From the NCBI GenBank assembly GCA_947568835.1, contig OX387603.1:5244701-5308700 (forward strand): a stretch of DNA of 64,000 nucleotides. Direction: 5' to 3'. Shown one piece after another: positions 1 to 12,400 of the stretch (within the stretch, counting starts at the first letter, position 1; each line of letters opens with the position of its first letter). This DNA is from Protonemura montana (lineage: Eukaryota; Arthropoda; Insecta; Plecoptera; Nemouridae). The notes below the pieces were generated by a model. It was not told the DNA's origin. It saw nothing but the letters and a program-made list of their open reading frames with translations, and made no database searches. Made by a program: the position numbers and the translations under genes.

Positions 1-887
1 TTAGAAAGATTCCCCGAGAGGAAACGTATAAATCTACAGAAAGAAAACCTGGCAGACGCCAGGCTGGTCACAGATAATGTAAGTTAGCATGAAACAAATC
101 AGTGTCTCTCAACGAGTCAATGGAACGCAGAAGAATATTAACCTTAAAGGGCTAATAAGACTACCGACTGATTCCATTTCCTATGTAGCTAAGCCACAAG
201 GTAGACATGACGGTGCAAGCCGGACAGCCAGTCGATGCATGTGACGATTCGAGGAGGGCTCAAACGTAATTTTACTCTCAATGTGACTTGGTTTAATCAA
301 GAACACTCACATCTAACAAATGCTTAACATAGTTAAAATTCATCTAATTAAACATCCGCAATTAAAGTACGAGAATTTACCGTTATTTAGCATCTGCATG
401 CCTGGACAACATTTGGTCTGTGATAGCAGCCGTGGACGCCATTGCTGTTATCACCTCGGTCCACTTCGAAAACCGGTCAGCCAATGGGAGCCGCGCTTCA
501 GTCGATCGAATGTTCGAGGCGGGCTCGATCGACCACGTGTTGTGACGTCACTTGCACAGCGATGCAGTAGGTTTCAGGCGATACTCTTCTGTCGGCTACT
601 CGCCTGGTGCGAAGAGACAAATTTTCGCCTCGTTTTAGACGATTATTTCAGTTGAAACTTGTCATGGTTGGATTAACCGTACGTATAGGCAGTCCCGTGG
701 CACTCACGCGTACCACGAGTTGCTTCAAAGTTTTCACAGGTAAACGAAACATTCTGAAGACACTTTCCCAGATTAATTTTCAGTTCATTTTCTATAACCT
801 TATAAACTGCCTTGTTTATTTTCCTAAAATAAACTAAACTAAACTGCATTGTAAATAAATTCAAGAGATTACGGGCCCACGAGCGAA
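1..887. other. Intergenic stretch with CRE and E-box motifs
   Basis: No gene is recognisable. A palindromic E-box CACGTG (534-539) and a perfect CRE TGACGTCA (543-550) lie side by side, which could mark a promoter or enhancer. No exon with coding character follows them. The short open frames here show no family features. The right edge (876-887) is the left target-site duplication of the SINE that follows. Confidence 0.4.
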
Positions 888-1340
888 TTTAATTTGTGGT
901 GTTTCACGACGCACCGTTTTGACATCTGGCCATGCGGCACTGGTCTAATGGCGTCGGGGAATGAGTGGATGATGGTAAGGATGATGATGATGATGATGAT
1001 GAACCTAACCTAGCTTAAAGGGAGGAGGGAAAACCCGGTGCCGGCACATAGTCTACTCCTGTCGAACAGCACCAAGGGACCACCGGCTAAACGTCCCTTC
1101 CGAAGGACGGTACAACTCGAACAGCATTATTCCTCCACAAATCCATGCTGTCGAGAGGTTGATAAGCAAGGTGAGTGAAGTTGCTGTACTAACTTTCATC
1201 CCTCCAGCCTCTCTCCCTAACAGAACTGGTCATGTGTATGTGGTCAGTGGCCACCCATACAATACCTAACTCAGCGTAGTGTTGCTTAACTTGGGTAATA
1301 TCACGAGAACCGGTGTTTCCAACACGCCAAACCTTTCGGT
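888..1340 (-). mobile_element. 5S rRNA-derived SINE, full length, with 12-bp TSD
   Basis: On the minus strand the copy starts at 1340 with a 5S-like head containing ACACCGGTTCTCG-type and GTTAAGCAACACT-type blocks, the internal RNA polymerase III control region of 5S rRNA. A body follows with a GGGACGT-containing conserved block, then a TCATCATC-type microsatellite, and the tail ends in a short AT stretch near 888. The 12-bp sequence CCCACGAGCGAA flanks it perfectly at 876-887 and 1341-1352, a target-site duplication that fixes both ends. Such elements are non-coding and depend on LINE enzymes for movement. Confidence 0.85.
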
Positions 1341-1352
1341 CCCACGAGCGAA

Positions 1353-2600
1353 GGCTCGAGGACTCCCAACCCTCCCGCATCAGGGGAAAACGTTGGCTCG
1401 TGCCGCACTCGGGCCGGTCGACAATCCCCTGCTGCTGACCAAAGACTCGGCTGACGTAGCTCACGACTAGTTGATGATTGTCAAAATAATGTAAATTTAA
1501 AAGTTGCACAATAATAATAACAATACAAATACAATAATAGTAATAATAATACATATTTTTATTCCATGATTGGTTACATTTATAAAATTGTCAAGTTACA
1601 TTTTACAAATTTACATTTTAAATTTAAAATTTACATTTATATTTTAAAATTTACATTTTACAAATTACATTTTACATATTTTGAAAATCATAAGAAATCA
1701 TTTTACATTTACATCATACATACATAATGTAATTTTAAATTAATTAAAACATATCTTTTTACTAATCGTTTACAGAGTAGAAACAATGCGCCATTAGGAA
1801 TTGTTTTAGCAACCTGTCATAGTGTTTGTCATTGTGTCCTGCTCTAATATTGAAAGGAAGGTGATAAAACATCTTCACTTCATTTAAGATCGGTCCTTTT
1901 ATAAAAAATTTAGTTGTCAACTCATACCATTTGGTATTACGTTTCCGGGTGCAATTGTAAGTGCTTCATTATTGATTTGCGTCGACGATTTTAATCGTAA
2001 GTCAATTGTTAGACCTAAAAACATGGCTTCATCCCTTACCCTTGAGGTAAATAAGCGGGGACTTCTTGTATGTATCAATCATTTTACTGCTCTGATGGGG
2101 TTTTTAATTAATCAGCACAGATTTTTCGGCGTTAACTTTAAGTAATTGTGATTTAAATGACAAAATGTCATTTAATTTTGATTTAAAAGTAATTGTCATT
2201 AGAGATTTAACCCCATTCTTCCATTTGTTTAACCATTGTTTAAGGCTACGGGAGAGAAAAAAATACAAAGTTGGAATTCTGCTAGCTTGCTATCTGACCC
2301 TTTCCTGATTGTTGTTTAAAAGTTACTACTTTACTTTCTTTGTCGGTCAAAACCCATCTCCATGGACACAGCCAATCAGACTATTTAATTTTTTACTCAA
2401 TTGTAGGAAATGCAAACATTAGGTACAGATCCAAGAATGAAAGCACAGATCGATATATCAATCTGTGATGAAAGGATATAATTCTGTTTTTAAGCCACCA
2501 AAATAATAAAAAAAAAACTTTATAACATTCTCAATAATGTTCTAGCGATTTGCTTTTAAATCAAATTCCCGTTTCAATTATCGCCGACATTTGCTCCGCA
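1353..2600. other. Intergenic, AT-rich simple sequence
   Basis: No gene is seen. Positions about 1590-1700 are a degenerate AT-rich tandem of ACATTTTA-like words. A small hairpin with arms TTAAATGACA / TGTCATTTAA sits at about 2153-2174. The remainder shows nothing recognisable. Confidence 0.4.
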
Positions 2601-2617
2601 GTCGTGGTCATGTGACG

Positions 2618-3409
2618 TTACATCTTGCCAGTTTCCTCTGATGTGCTGTCCTTTATTTTGGTCGCCTGTTTTATAAAGTCGTCCTGTTTCTGTGACATGA
2701 GTTCCTTTATCTGTGAGTGATCTATGGGTCGCATCAGTTCTACTTTGGTTTCACTCGCTTGTTCTGCGATGTGGTCCTGTTTGTTGGCTACCAGTTCAGT
2801 CATCTGGGCCCATGAGTCAGTCACTTGTTTCGTCAGCTGGTCCTTAATCTCTGTTACTAATTTTATCACTTGTCAGTTCATGTCTGTGATTTGGCATCTA
2901 TTTTTTTATTTAAAAAGCGCTGGTCTCTCTTAGGCTGGTCACGCGTATGTTTATTAGTGATCTTGTTCCAGTCATTTGTTTGTCAATCAAGTTGGCAGTC
3001 TTTATTTTGGTCTCTTCAATCAAAGCAGACAGTTGGTGTTCAGTCAGAGTCAAGTGTCCCTGGATCCTGCAATCTGTGCTTGTCAACTGTTCCCGTATTA
3101 CAGCGAGCGTACTTGTAGCTGCTGATCCAGAAGCAGCTATTTTGTCAACCAGTCGAGTCTGTGTGGCCGTGAATTTTCTGGACAGCTGTCTTTCTGTTGA
3201 TTGAAGTTTGCCGACCGAGTAGTTCTCAGTGGCTGTCATATCTGCTACCAGTGACTCAATTTTTGTCTCAAAGTCGTTGACAAGATAAGCAACTACTTCG
3301 AGTTGATTGCCGCCTCGATGCTCCGGCGTGAAGGTAGCCCTCGTCATGAGCAGGTCGCGTTGCAACATCAAGGTGGCCGACAATGCATTGTTGACACTTT
3401 GCACCAAAC
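2618..3409 (-). pseudogene. Possible coiled-coil exon or exon remnant, unknown gene
   Basis: The minus strand has a plausible 3' splice site at 3411-3410 (pyrimidine-rich tract then CAG), followed at once by an open frame of about 165 codons (3407 to 2910). A second frame of about 83 codons, shifted by one base, follows after 40 bases (2869 to 2618). Both encode hydrophilic, Q/T/K/E-rich sequence with recurrent QLT and KQ words and heptad-like spacing, so they look like parts of one coiled-coil segment. The shift with no intron signal between them suggests an indel in a decaying exon. I do not recognise the family. A chance open frame cannot be excluded. Confidence 0.3.
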
Positions 3410-4903
3410 CTGCGGAAATAAAGTGTAAATAGCAAAGGACGTTTTAGCCCCTGGTTGAAATTAGACCAACTGTATCGTAAGTTGAAAAATTCTCTTTTAG
3501 CACTGTAAATTTTATTTTATTTATGGGTTTATCTTGACAGCTCTAATTATTACTCCTTTATCCGCTCTCTTAAGATGTGGAAATAGGAGTAAATATTTCA
3601 AACAAAAGTCAATAAACTCTCCCTTTCATAAATCAACAAAACACAATCTACCGCTCTCCCTCTCGCCACGATTATGCCATCTTCAAAAACCAACAACGCC
3701 TTTAAGCCCAACAATGTTTCGTAATTTACTTTCCTGCTTTAAGCAGGCATATATTTCGTAAACCTTGGCAGTTATAAAGATTTTCTTACTGATTTTTCTA
3801 AAAAAATTCGAGAGTCAATTTGAGAAGGTTGTCATGCAAACTGTGTCATATTCCTGGCAGCAGTTGGGCCGGTAGGGCGGAAAAAAATAAACACAAACAC
3901 CCAAAATAAAAACACACTTTTTAAGTTTTTATGACGTGAGAAATTGAAGAGTAAGCTCAGCTCGCTACGCTCATTAAAATCGTACTCACTCCAGTTTCCT
4001 TGCTGCGTTGCCATGGCGATTGTTGTTGTCTGCTTTGCCTGTCTCGGCCAGTTGGAGTCTCGAACTCAAGTGATCCGGTGCCGATCCAGCAAGCTTTTGA
4101 GATGGCAAAATCAACAAGATAACCCACACTTCTCCTGTCTCCCTCCACGGGGCGGTGGCTGCACCCCTGTCTTGTGATAGACCTCTTATCTTTCGAAAGA
4201 CGAAGGTGCGCTCTGCTACGTGGATGGTGGAGGAAAAAAATTCAAAAGAGAAAACAATCCCAGTGCCGGAAATTTAGTGCCAGGATGTTTTTATTTCTCG
4301 TTGCTGAAAGCAGACGCTTGTCGTCTCCTAGGGCACAATTGTTTGGTTCTAATCGGGCAGTGAACTTTCCATCTTCGAACGATTGGTCCATGAAATAAGA
4401 TGGCTTATAAGTGTGCAGTGACCCACAGAAATGTAATTGTATATTCGCACAAGTCGAATAATACCAAATATGCTTTAAGTTGACATTCTGGTGGCCGATG
4501 TAAGATAATTTAAAATGAAACTACCGGTGAAAAAACGCAACTAATTGCCTATTTCACTAACACCATTTAAATTTTGATTAACTTGCGTTTAAGGGAGGTT
4601 TTTGGGAAAAATTGTTTATTCGTTTATTATTTCTTCGACCACTAGAGTCGGTGTGGCCGTGAAATCTACGGTTTTTTCAGTTCAAAACAGCTCGCTTGCG
4701 CACGCTCGAGTTGCCCAGTCCATGTGACTATCGCAAAGTTGTGTTGGCCCTGCCATATTCTTTGTGCCTGTCAGTCTGATATGTGTGAAGACGTACATTT
4801 TGGGCAAATATTGACATGGAGCGGATAAGGAATTCGATAACCGGATGTTATACTTGCGATACCACATTCCCTGCATTGAATCACAACTCACAAGGATATA
4901 ATG
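3410..4903. other. Intergenic, no recognisable gene
   Basis: Several short open frames occur on both strands, but none shows domains, splice context or composition suggesting a gene. No repeats of note were seen. Confidence 0.35.
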
Positions 4904-5085
4904 ACTGGAAACCCTGGTACTCGTAAGATCACAAAAGTTAAGCAACACTGCGCTGGGTCAGGTATTGGTTGGGTGACCATCATACACATGACCAGTTCTG
5001 TTCGGAAGAGAGATTGGTGGGATGAAAGTTAGTACAGCAACTTCATTCGCCTTGCTTATCAACCTCTCGACAGCATGGGTTTGTT
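4904..5085 (+). mobile_element. 5S-derived SINE, 3'-truncated
   Basis: The 5S-like head (about 4904-4978) contains GTTAAGCAACACTGCGCTGG and a GGGTGACC C-box, then the SINE body with CTCGACAGCATGG near 5069-5081. Similarity stops there, so the 3' half is missing. Ends are approximate and no target duplication was found. Confidence 0.75.
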
Positions 5086-6180
5086 GATGAGTTGATAAGC
5101 TCATTTTAACTTCCTCCAAATATCACAGATTAATCAGCTCTTAGATTATAAAAACTATTTTGTATTTCCTTTATGACGAAACTAAAATAAATCACTAAAA
5201 TATACAAGCCGATCCGAGTAACCTGACCACAGTCAACACAGAGAGATTCATCTTTATTCTGGAGAATTCTTGTTCAGGGAACGAATTCCTCCGTTGTAGC
5301 TAGCAAGAAACATAGGAACATTAAAGAAAGATTCAGCCAAAATTGAACTACCGAAGAGTAAATGAGTCCTTATGGGGGCCACTTCAAGATCAAGCCAATG
5401 GTACTAGTGTCAAAGTATCAAAAACTCTCAAAATATGTCTGTGACGCTACCGAAATCAATGACTTTAACGTCATAAGTCGTAAAATCACTTGCAATTTAA
5501 GAAATTACATGAATTACCAGGTCTGTTGACAAAACCTGGACAAGATTAGAGCACAATCACGGGCCACTTTTGAGGTTCACGTTTTTATGACGGCATTTTG
5601 AATTGTTGTAGAAGTTGCCATTTGAAGATAGTATTCAAAACGATTTGCAGCATTGTCACAATCAGGTCAAGTTATCATAAATAAGTGGCTTTATTCATTA
5701 AAAATTTCAATTTTGCATTTTATTTCTGTTTGGTTGAGTGGTTGTTTTCAGAGCCATGGATTGATGTGATGATGTGTTTTTCGATTTTGCTCTTTGTTCA
5801 AGAGCTTTGCGGCCCTAGATAGGGACTATTTTTGTTTGATACAATTCGAAAAAGAAACATTATATCTTGAAAACAAGGTATTCTTAGCTTAAATGTTTAC
5901 TTAAATACTAACATATCTTTCTAATTTTCTACTTTGCAGGAAGTTCATAATACTTTCTTACTCCCCTTTTAAATATACTATCATTACTCATTAGCCCTGC
6001 CTAGGTTCGTGATCCTTAAAATTATACCAGTACGGCTTAGACTGATTGAACATTTAAGTTATAGCTCATTTACCTTTCATAGAAAAGTATGTTTTCGATA
6101 AGGAATTAACAATTTGAAATCTGAGTTTGGTTTTATATTTTGCTACTAGGTGTCGCTGCTCTCATCATATTTCACTAATT
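5086..6180. other. Upstream region of DEGS1, no gene seen
   Basis: AT-rich sequence without recognisable coding or repeat structure. A weak CTCF-like word (CTAGGTGTCGCTGC, about 6146-6159) lies near the right edge, outside firm consensus. Confidence 0.3.
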
Positions 6181-6189
6181 CAGCAGTTA

Positions 6190-6348
6190 TGTAATCTAAG
6201 ATGGCGTGACACTAGTACCATAGATAAAAGATAGGGATAAGATCTATGCTAGTACTGTCAATCAGCGTCAGTCACGCGTTTTCCTTTGAAGAAAAGCGTA
6301 AAGCGTCGTGTTTTCTGTTGTAATCGACAGTAATACACACGCTCTAAG
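6190..6348 (+). promoter_or_regulatory. Candidate DEGS1 promoter and 5' UTR
   Basis: The 160 bases before the start codon contain a YY1-like AAGATGGCG (6198-6206) and an arthropod initiator-like TCAGT (6268-6272) about 77 bases before the ATG. There is no clear TATA box, which fits a housekeeping promoter. Transcription start is inferred only. Confidence 0.35.
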
Positions 6349-6430
6349 ATGGGCGCTCACGTCTCTCGGACGGACTTCGAGTGGTCCTACACTGAAGAAC
6401 CACACGCCAGTAGGCGGAAGGTTATCCTAG
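6349..6430 (+). CDS. DEGS1: DEGS1 exon 1 (coding)
   Basis: Residues 1-27 plus one base of codon 28. The ATG opens the family's conserved MG-x-x-VSR-x-DFEW start. The donor is G|GTAGGT. Confidence 0.93.
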
Positions 6431-9400
6431 GTAGGTGCGGCCTAGATTGTCGAAAACGCCGGATAGTGGCATAAAGTAGGTTTCTTTTCCCAACTACTTC
6501 CTGTGTCACTTAATTTATCATCCCACTATTGCCATAAACAGACGAATGTTTTGTGACAATATCCTTATGTAACAGGCTCTCCATCCTGTCTGTCTGCACT
6601 GGCTTATTCTGGAATTTTCCAGTTATTTTTTTCTCAGTGGGAGGGGTTTTTTTCTCATGTCCCTTAAATATAAAACAGTTCAAATTAACCACTGATGTCT
6701 CTCGGGGCGACAATATTTTCCTTTCATATTTTACTAAAATTCATTATCATTGTAACTATAGATTTTTTCCTGAGCACTTTTCAACAACACCAAAACTAGG
6801 GTTAAATCACTATCGTTTCAGCCACGCCAATAAGCAAAATGTCAAAAATTGAACACCATTTGCTGAAAATGGGGCAAAATCTCGATGACATGCAAGGAGG
6901 AAATGTCACGTCTTATATTTTGATGACTCATTTTAAGTAATAGGAATTGGGTAGACTATCAAGTGGGTGTTGATTAGATTAACAAGGTACTCTTATCTAT
7001 CGGGTGCTTGCAGTGGCCCTGAACTTACCTCGAATCATACAGACTCATCCTGCAATGCCATTGACTTACCTCTCCAGCTCATACCAGATCTTATAGCCTG
7101 CATTCAAAACTGACCACTCATTTCTGTTTTGAAGGCGAGACATCTCGATTGCAGTGTGTATCTGCCGAAATGTTGCCAGATTCTATTTTGGAGTGTATAC
7201 CTTTTTGACAATTCTAGCAAAAAAATGCTGGAGATTTGATTGATTCATGCAAATCCTTACGTCTTTGGTTAATCCACTGCACTTATTTCTGGTTGCTAGG
7301 GCTTGACAACTGTATACCTATTGTTATAGATTTGGCAATAACATAAGCCGGTCAATAGGCAATTTGCTAATTGAGCCGCCCGCAATAATAAGTAGGGGAG
7401 GAGAGGTCTAAAAGTCTCCGGGGCAAGTTGTCTCAGTGTTCAAAGCTCGGCTCCAAAAGGTTTCAGAAGGAAAATACTGATCCGGGCTGCTTCGACGTCT
7501 AAATATCTTACTATTCTGAAAATTTCATTCGTTTCGGTGCATAATTCACACTCCTGGAAGAGATTGTTTGTTTTGACAGTTGGTTAGTAACTTTTCTGCT
7601 GCTAAGTTATTTCGTATTTTACGTAACAATATCCATCTAATTGAATGTGCATATTTATATTCTTTTAAGCAAACATATTGTCTGTTTATAATATTTATTA
7701 TATGATGAATTTATGCACGAGAAGCATATTAATTTTAAATGTAAAGCTGATATCTATGATGGGTCTAGTTGCTACAGAATGACATAACCCCAGAAGTAGC
7801 TTTCATTATAAGTTCATTTTGTTCGTTTCGTAAGTAATTGATTGTTTTTTTTCTACTTTTTACAGAACCAATTTACAAAAATTACCAATTACAAGTTTAA
7901 AACAAGTTTATTAAAAAAAAACTCTTTGGGGGCTGTTAGCACCCAATGTCATGTTAAGCGCTGCTCAATTTGTGTTGCAGAAAAAAGTGGCAAAAGATTT
8001 TAACATAAATTATCGAAAATTGACTCGGTTTTATCACAAAGTAACTGATGCAGATTTTAATTAAATTAATTATATGATCACATGACGAAATTTCTCACTG
8101 AGACAACTAGCCTCAGTGTGTGAGACAACTCGACCCACACGTGGGGTTAAAAGTCTCAAACATTTTTAGGTCTACTAAGAGACATAGTAATTCAACTGAC
8201 AGTCTAATAAATCGTAAAAAATTCACATTATAACTAAATGTGTATTAATCAATAAAAAAAATATAACATAAGAATAACTTCATTTTTCTAGAAGATATGC
8301 ACACAAATATGGATTTTGAGACAACTAGACCCCTCCTCCCCTACCTAGGTACCTACTACCTACCAGAAAACTGAAAAAATTAATTAGCAAATCTGAGAAG
8401 TTCATTTGGATGAGGGCACAAGCACACAAACCCAAAGGATTTGATTTTTCAAAGTTTTTATCATCAATACTGTTTTTTATTTGGACTTGCACCAGACTTC
8501 TATGTTCTAATATTCTAGTTATCCTATCTCTTTGGTTATCTGTGAGCCTCACCCAGCTTAGAGCTATAGGAATATGCATTCAATAAAATTGCACATGGCA
8601 ATTAAAAAATAATAGATGAAAGCCTATCATGAGTCACATGTGGCTTACGTAACTAGTTCAGGTGATGCGTGAATAACTTCTGATCTTTTTAGCCAGGTGC
8701 ATATGTAATTTTATTATGAAGCCTATCATTTACTTTCAGTAAATTGCTTGTAGGTGAATAATTGCTTAGCATGGAGATAATATTTATATCTTAACTATTG
8801 TAGGCTGCAATAATTGCTCTGGTATTGCAGCACACAAAATAAAATGTTCTTCCATCCTCTTCAGAAAATGGCATATTCAGACCAATGTTTCAAAACTTTT
8901 TTATTGTATTGTCACATGATTTGAAAGTTTCACTTTCCTTGCCATGCCAAAAGCTTTGTAAGTCCAGTATCTATTTGAAAACAAGCACCATCTTTGTTGT
9001 ACCTAATGTGAGTAATGTATCGTATGTATGGACTTTTAAAACGGTCAACTTGTTCAACGTTCAAGTTCGTAGAAGATTGAACATTCTTCCCTTGCTGGCT
9101 GCAATCTTACCTCAAACATTTTTCAAAAAGGCCATTTCATCATTTCATATATGTTCCTTCTGGACAGAACTGGGTTTTGTGAGTAACTCAGTGGTCAGTC
9201 AATGAGGCTGCTAACAACATCCTTTCCTTCCAGCTAAATACCCACAAATCAAGCAGTTGTTCGGATATGACCCGATGTTCAAATGGGTCGTCACTGCGAT
9301 GGTGCTGGTGCAGTTTGCGATGCTGTTCGTGATGCGTGACCAGTCGTGGCCGATGATCATCATCGTTGCTTACTGCTTTGGTGGCGTCATCAGCCACTCG

Positions 9401-12400
9401 CTGATGCTCGGTGAGTGCAAACTACAGATGCGTTTCTGTCCTCAAATCAAAAAAGCTTTGGCGTGTCATGTATCGCTCAATGGTGCTAAGGCTGTAGAAA
9501 GTTTCAAAGCTCCTAAGAAACCCTATGTGGTGGAGGGAAGTAGTACACGGTATCGTAAACTCTGCCACTTTTGAAAGTGCCGGCAATAACAACAGCGAGA
9601 TGATTTTTTTTACTTTTGGCTTGGGTCAACGAACAGTCAGGCTTTTTCTGCAAATTTCTGACGGTCTCAATGAAGTGGCTGTATCAATTTGATAATTGTC
9701 GATATCATTTATAATGATCTCATGACAAATAAATAAATACAAATACTGCTTTTCTGTGCAAGGTTTAAAACCATTTTGACCTTCCAAATTAATCACTCTC
9801 CTATATAAAAAAAAAGTTCATAGACGATGTAGATAACACTACACATGGGGCAGCATCCCATTGTTCTGGGAAGCCTTACTGTGATCTCATCCTTGCTCAA
9901 AGAGTGACCTCTGGTGTACACATTGTTTCTCTTTAACCTTGATTTCTTTCGCTCCACTGAAAAACTGTGTCAACTGTGCCCTGTGCATCACCACTCATCC
10001 ATCATTGATTGTTTATCTCCCCCACACGGAATAATCATGAACCACCATCACCAGAGACTGGTTATGTCAAAAATCTTGTAGATAAATCACTCAATTTCTT
10101 TATCAGTGACTTAATACCTTGTATTGGAAGGTGTAGAAAAACTCGTGTTATCTCTAGTGAAAAAAGTTACTCACTCACATGGGTCTCTATTTTTTAGTTG
10201 AAGTCTGTCGCTATCTGGACTTATGGAAAATCTAGTGCGTCTGCAGATATTTGTTTTTCAATTGACATGAATCAATCATGAATCAATCACTAGCTTGTAA
10301 TCATTGTGCTGTGATTAAAGAAGAACAGAACTGAAAATTTAACATACTAGAGCTCAAACTACGTTAGTAGTTGCTTGAGAAATAAGGCCCTTCTTCTTCA
10401 ACGTTGTCTTTGACGTTGCAATTTCTACTTGTTTTGTGGTTTTTCTTTTAATAGAGACTCTATTTTACCTTCTGCCAATAGATCCCAACCAAAGTTAGAG
10501 TGGTCTGATTTAAAAATAGCACTGGAAACTCCTATTAAATTCTGGTTTTTCTGTGATCTTGGGGATTCTTGGCCCTGTGAATTCAGTTGGGGGGGGGTTG
10601 TGACATGCTAGCTTAGTTTTAAGATCTCTTTCTAATTATTTAGCTCTAGACGTTAAACCATTTCTTATTCACCTATTTTAATAATTAGCGGCAAAAGCAT
10701 CGTTCTTTCGGCTATCAATTCTTTCTCTGCATCGTAATTGGAATTTTTAAAATTGTCCACATTGTCTAGATAATGAAATGATTGTTTAGTAAAACTTTGA
10801 GTGACCTCACTTGTTTGTAGTCAGGAAAGACTTGGACTGAAAATGTCAAGCTTTGTTAGTGCAATTAGGTGCTCACTCATGAGTCATGATAATGGATGTG
10901 GTATTTGAACTTTTTGCTACACTAAGTGGATCTTCGATCAATTTGACGTTACAATAGAAACTGATCAATGATGATTAACAGCATTTAGATGAGTTAATTT
11001 TAATAATCAATGACAGTAAATTGGTTTGTTGTTGTATATCGTGTATTCTTATTAAATCGTACGATCTTTTTCTCTGTAATTTTACCCATGGATCAGTCCA
11101 TAGAATGTAATCAACTCAGGATGTAAATTAATGTCTGATGCCATCTTTTGAACGCATCCGTTGAAGTTAATTTCATGAATTTTATGGTGTCCTCACTCTT
11201 GTGTTTTCAGCAATCCACGAGATTGCTCACAACCTGGCGTTTGGCCACAAGTACCCAATGGCCAACCGTCTGCTGGGCTTCTTTGCCAATCTACCGATCG
11301 GCTTCCCCTTCTCAGTCAGCTTCCGCAAATACCACCTCGAGCACCACCGCGTAAGTACATCGTCTATCTCAGTTGATTCGGCGAGTCTATAAGGAAGCTG
11401 GGCTCACCCCAGTGAAGGTATTAAAGGGCCACCCTGCACAACTGCCTGAGAACTATTTCTCTGGGGTGCTGGGTTTTTTCTGTGACAAATAACAGAGATT
11501 GGTAATGGATGATGGTGAGCCTGTGAGCTCTATGCAGGTGAACCCTGTGCTTGTTACTAAACGGTTCGGCAAGTTGGTAACACTGGTTCTCAAGAGATCA
11601 TCAAAGTCAAAACTGTGCTGGGTCAGGTATTGAATGGGTGGTCATCGTACACATGACCAGATCTATTTAGGAGAAAGGTTGGAGGTATGAAATTTAGTAC
11701 AGCAACTTCATTCACCTTGCTGATGGACCTCTCGACAGCATGGATTTGTGGAGGAATCATGTTGTTCGCGTTGTACCGTCCTTTGGAAGGGACGTCCATT
11801 GTCCAATGGTGCTTATCGACAAGAGTAGGCTAAGTGCCAGCACAAGGTTTCCCCTCTTCTCTTCTAGGATAGGTTAGGTTCATCATCATCCTCATCATTA
11901 ACTTCTCATTTACCAACGCCATTAGACCAGTGCCGCAGAGCCCATTGTGAACACAGTGCGTCGTTAAACACCTTAAATCATTTGGTCAAGTTGCTACCCA
12001 ACAGCACCAAGGGCTGACCATCTCTTAACATAGTCTCTTTGACACACAGCGTTGACTCTGTGCATAAGGTACTAAACTTATAGCCTTGCTGATTATGGTG
12101 AAGAAGTCTAGACCGCCAACGATACAAAAGCGCTATTCGCAAGTGATAAGCTCAGGATTTTGATCAACAACTGTGTCTGGTTTTCAGTACCAAGGGGAGT
12201 CTCGCGACACTGACATCCCGACATACCTGGAGGCTCGTCTGTTCTGCACGACGTTCGGCAAGCTGTGCTGGGTTGCGCTGCAGCCGTTCTTCTACGCCCT
12301 GCGCCCGCTAGTCACATACCCGAAGCCGCCAGAGCGTCTGGAGCTGATCAACGCCGTGCTTCAAGTGGCCTTCGACGCAGCTGTGTACCACTACCTTGGC

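Noticed and set aside
888-1340. 5S rRNA gene
   Set aside because: Only part of 5S is present, fused to a SINE body and flanked by target duplications.
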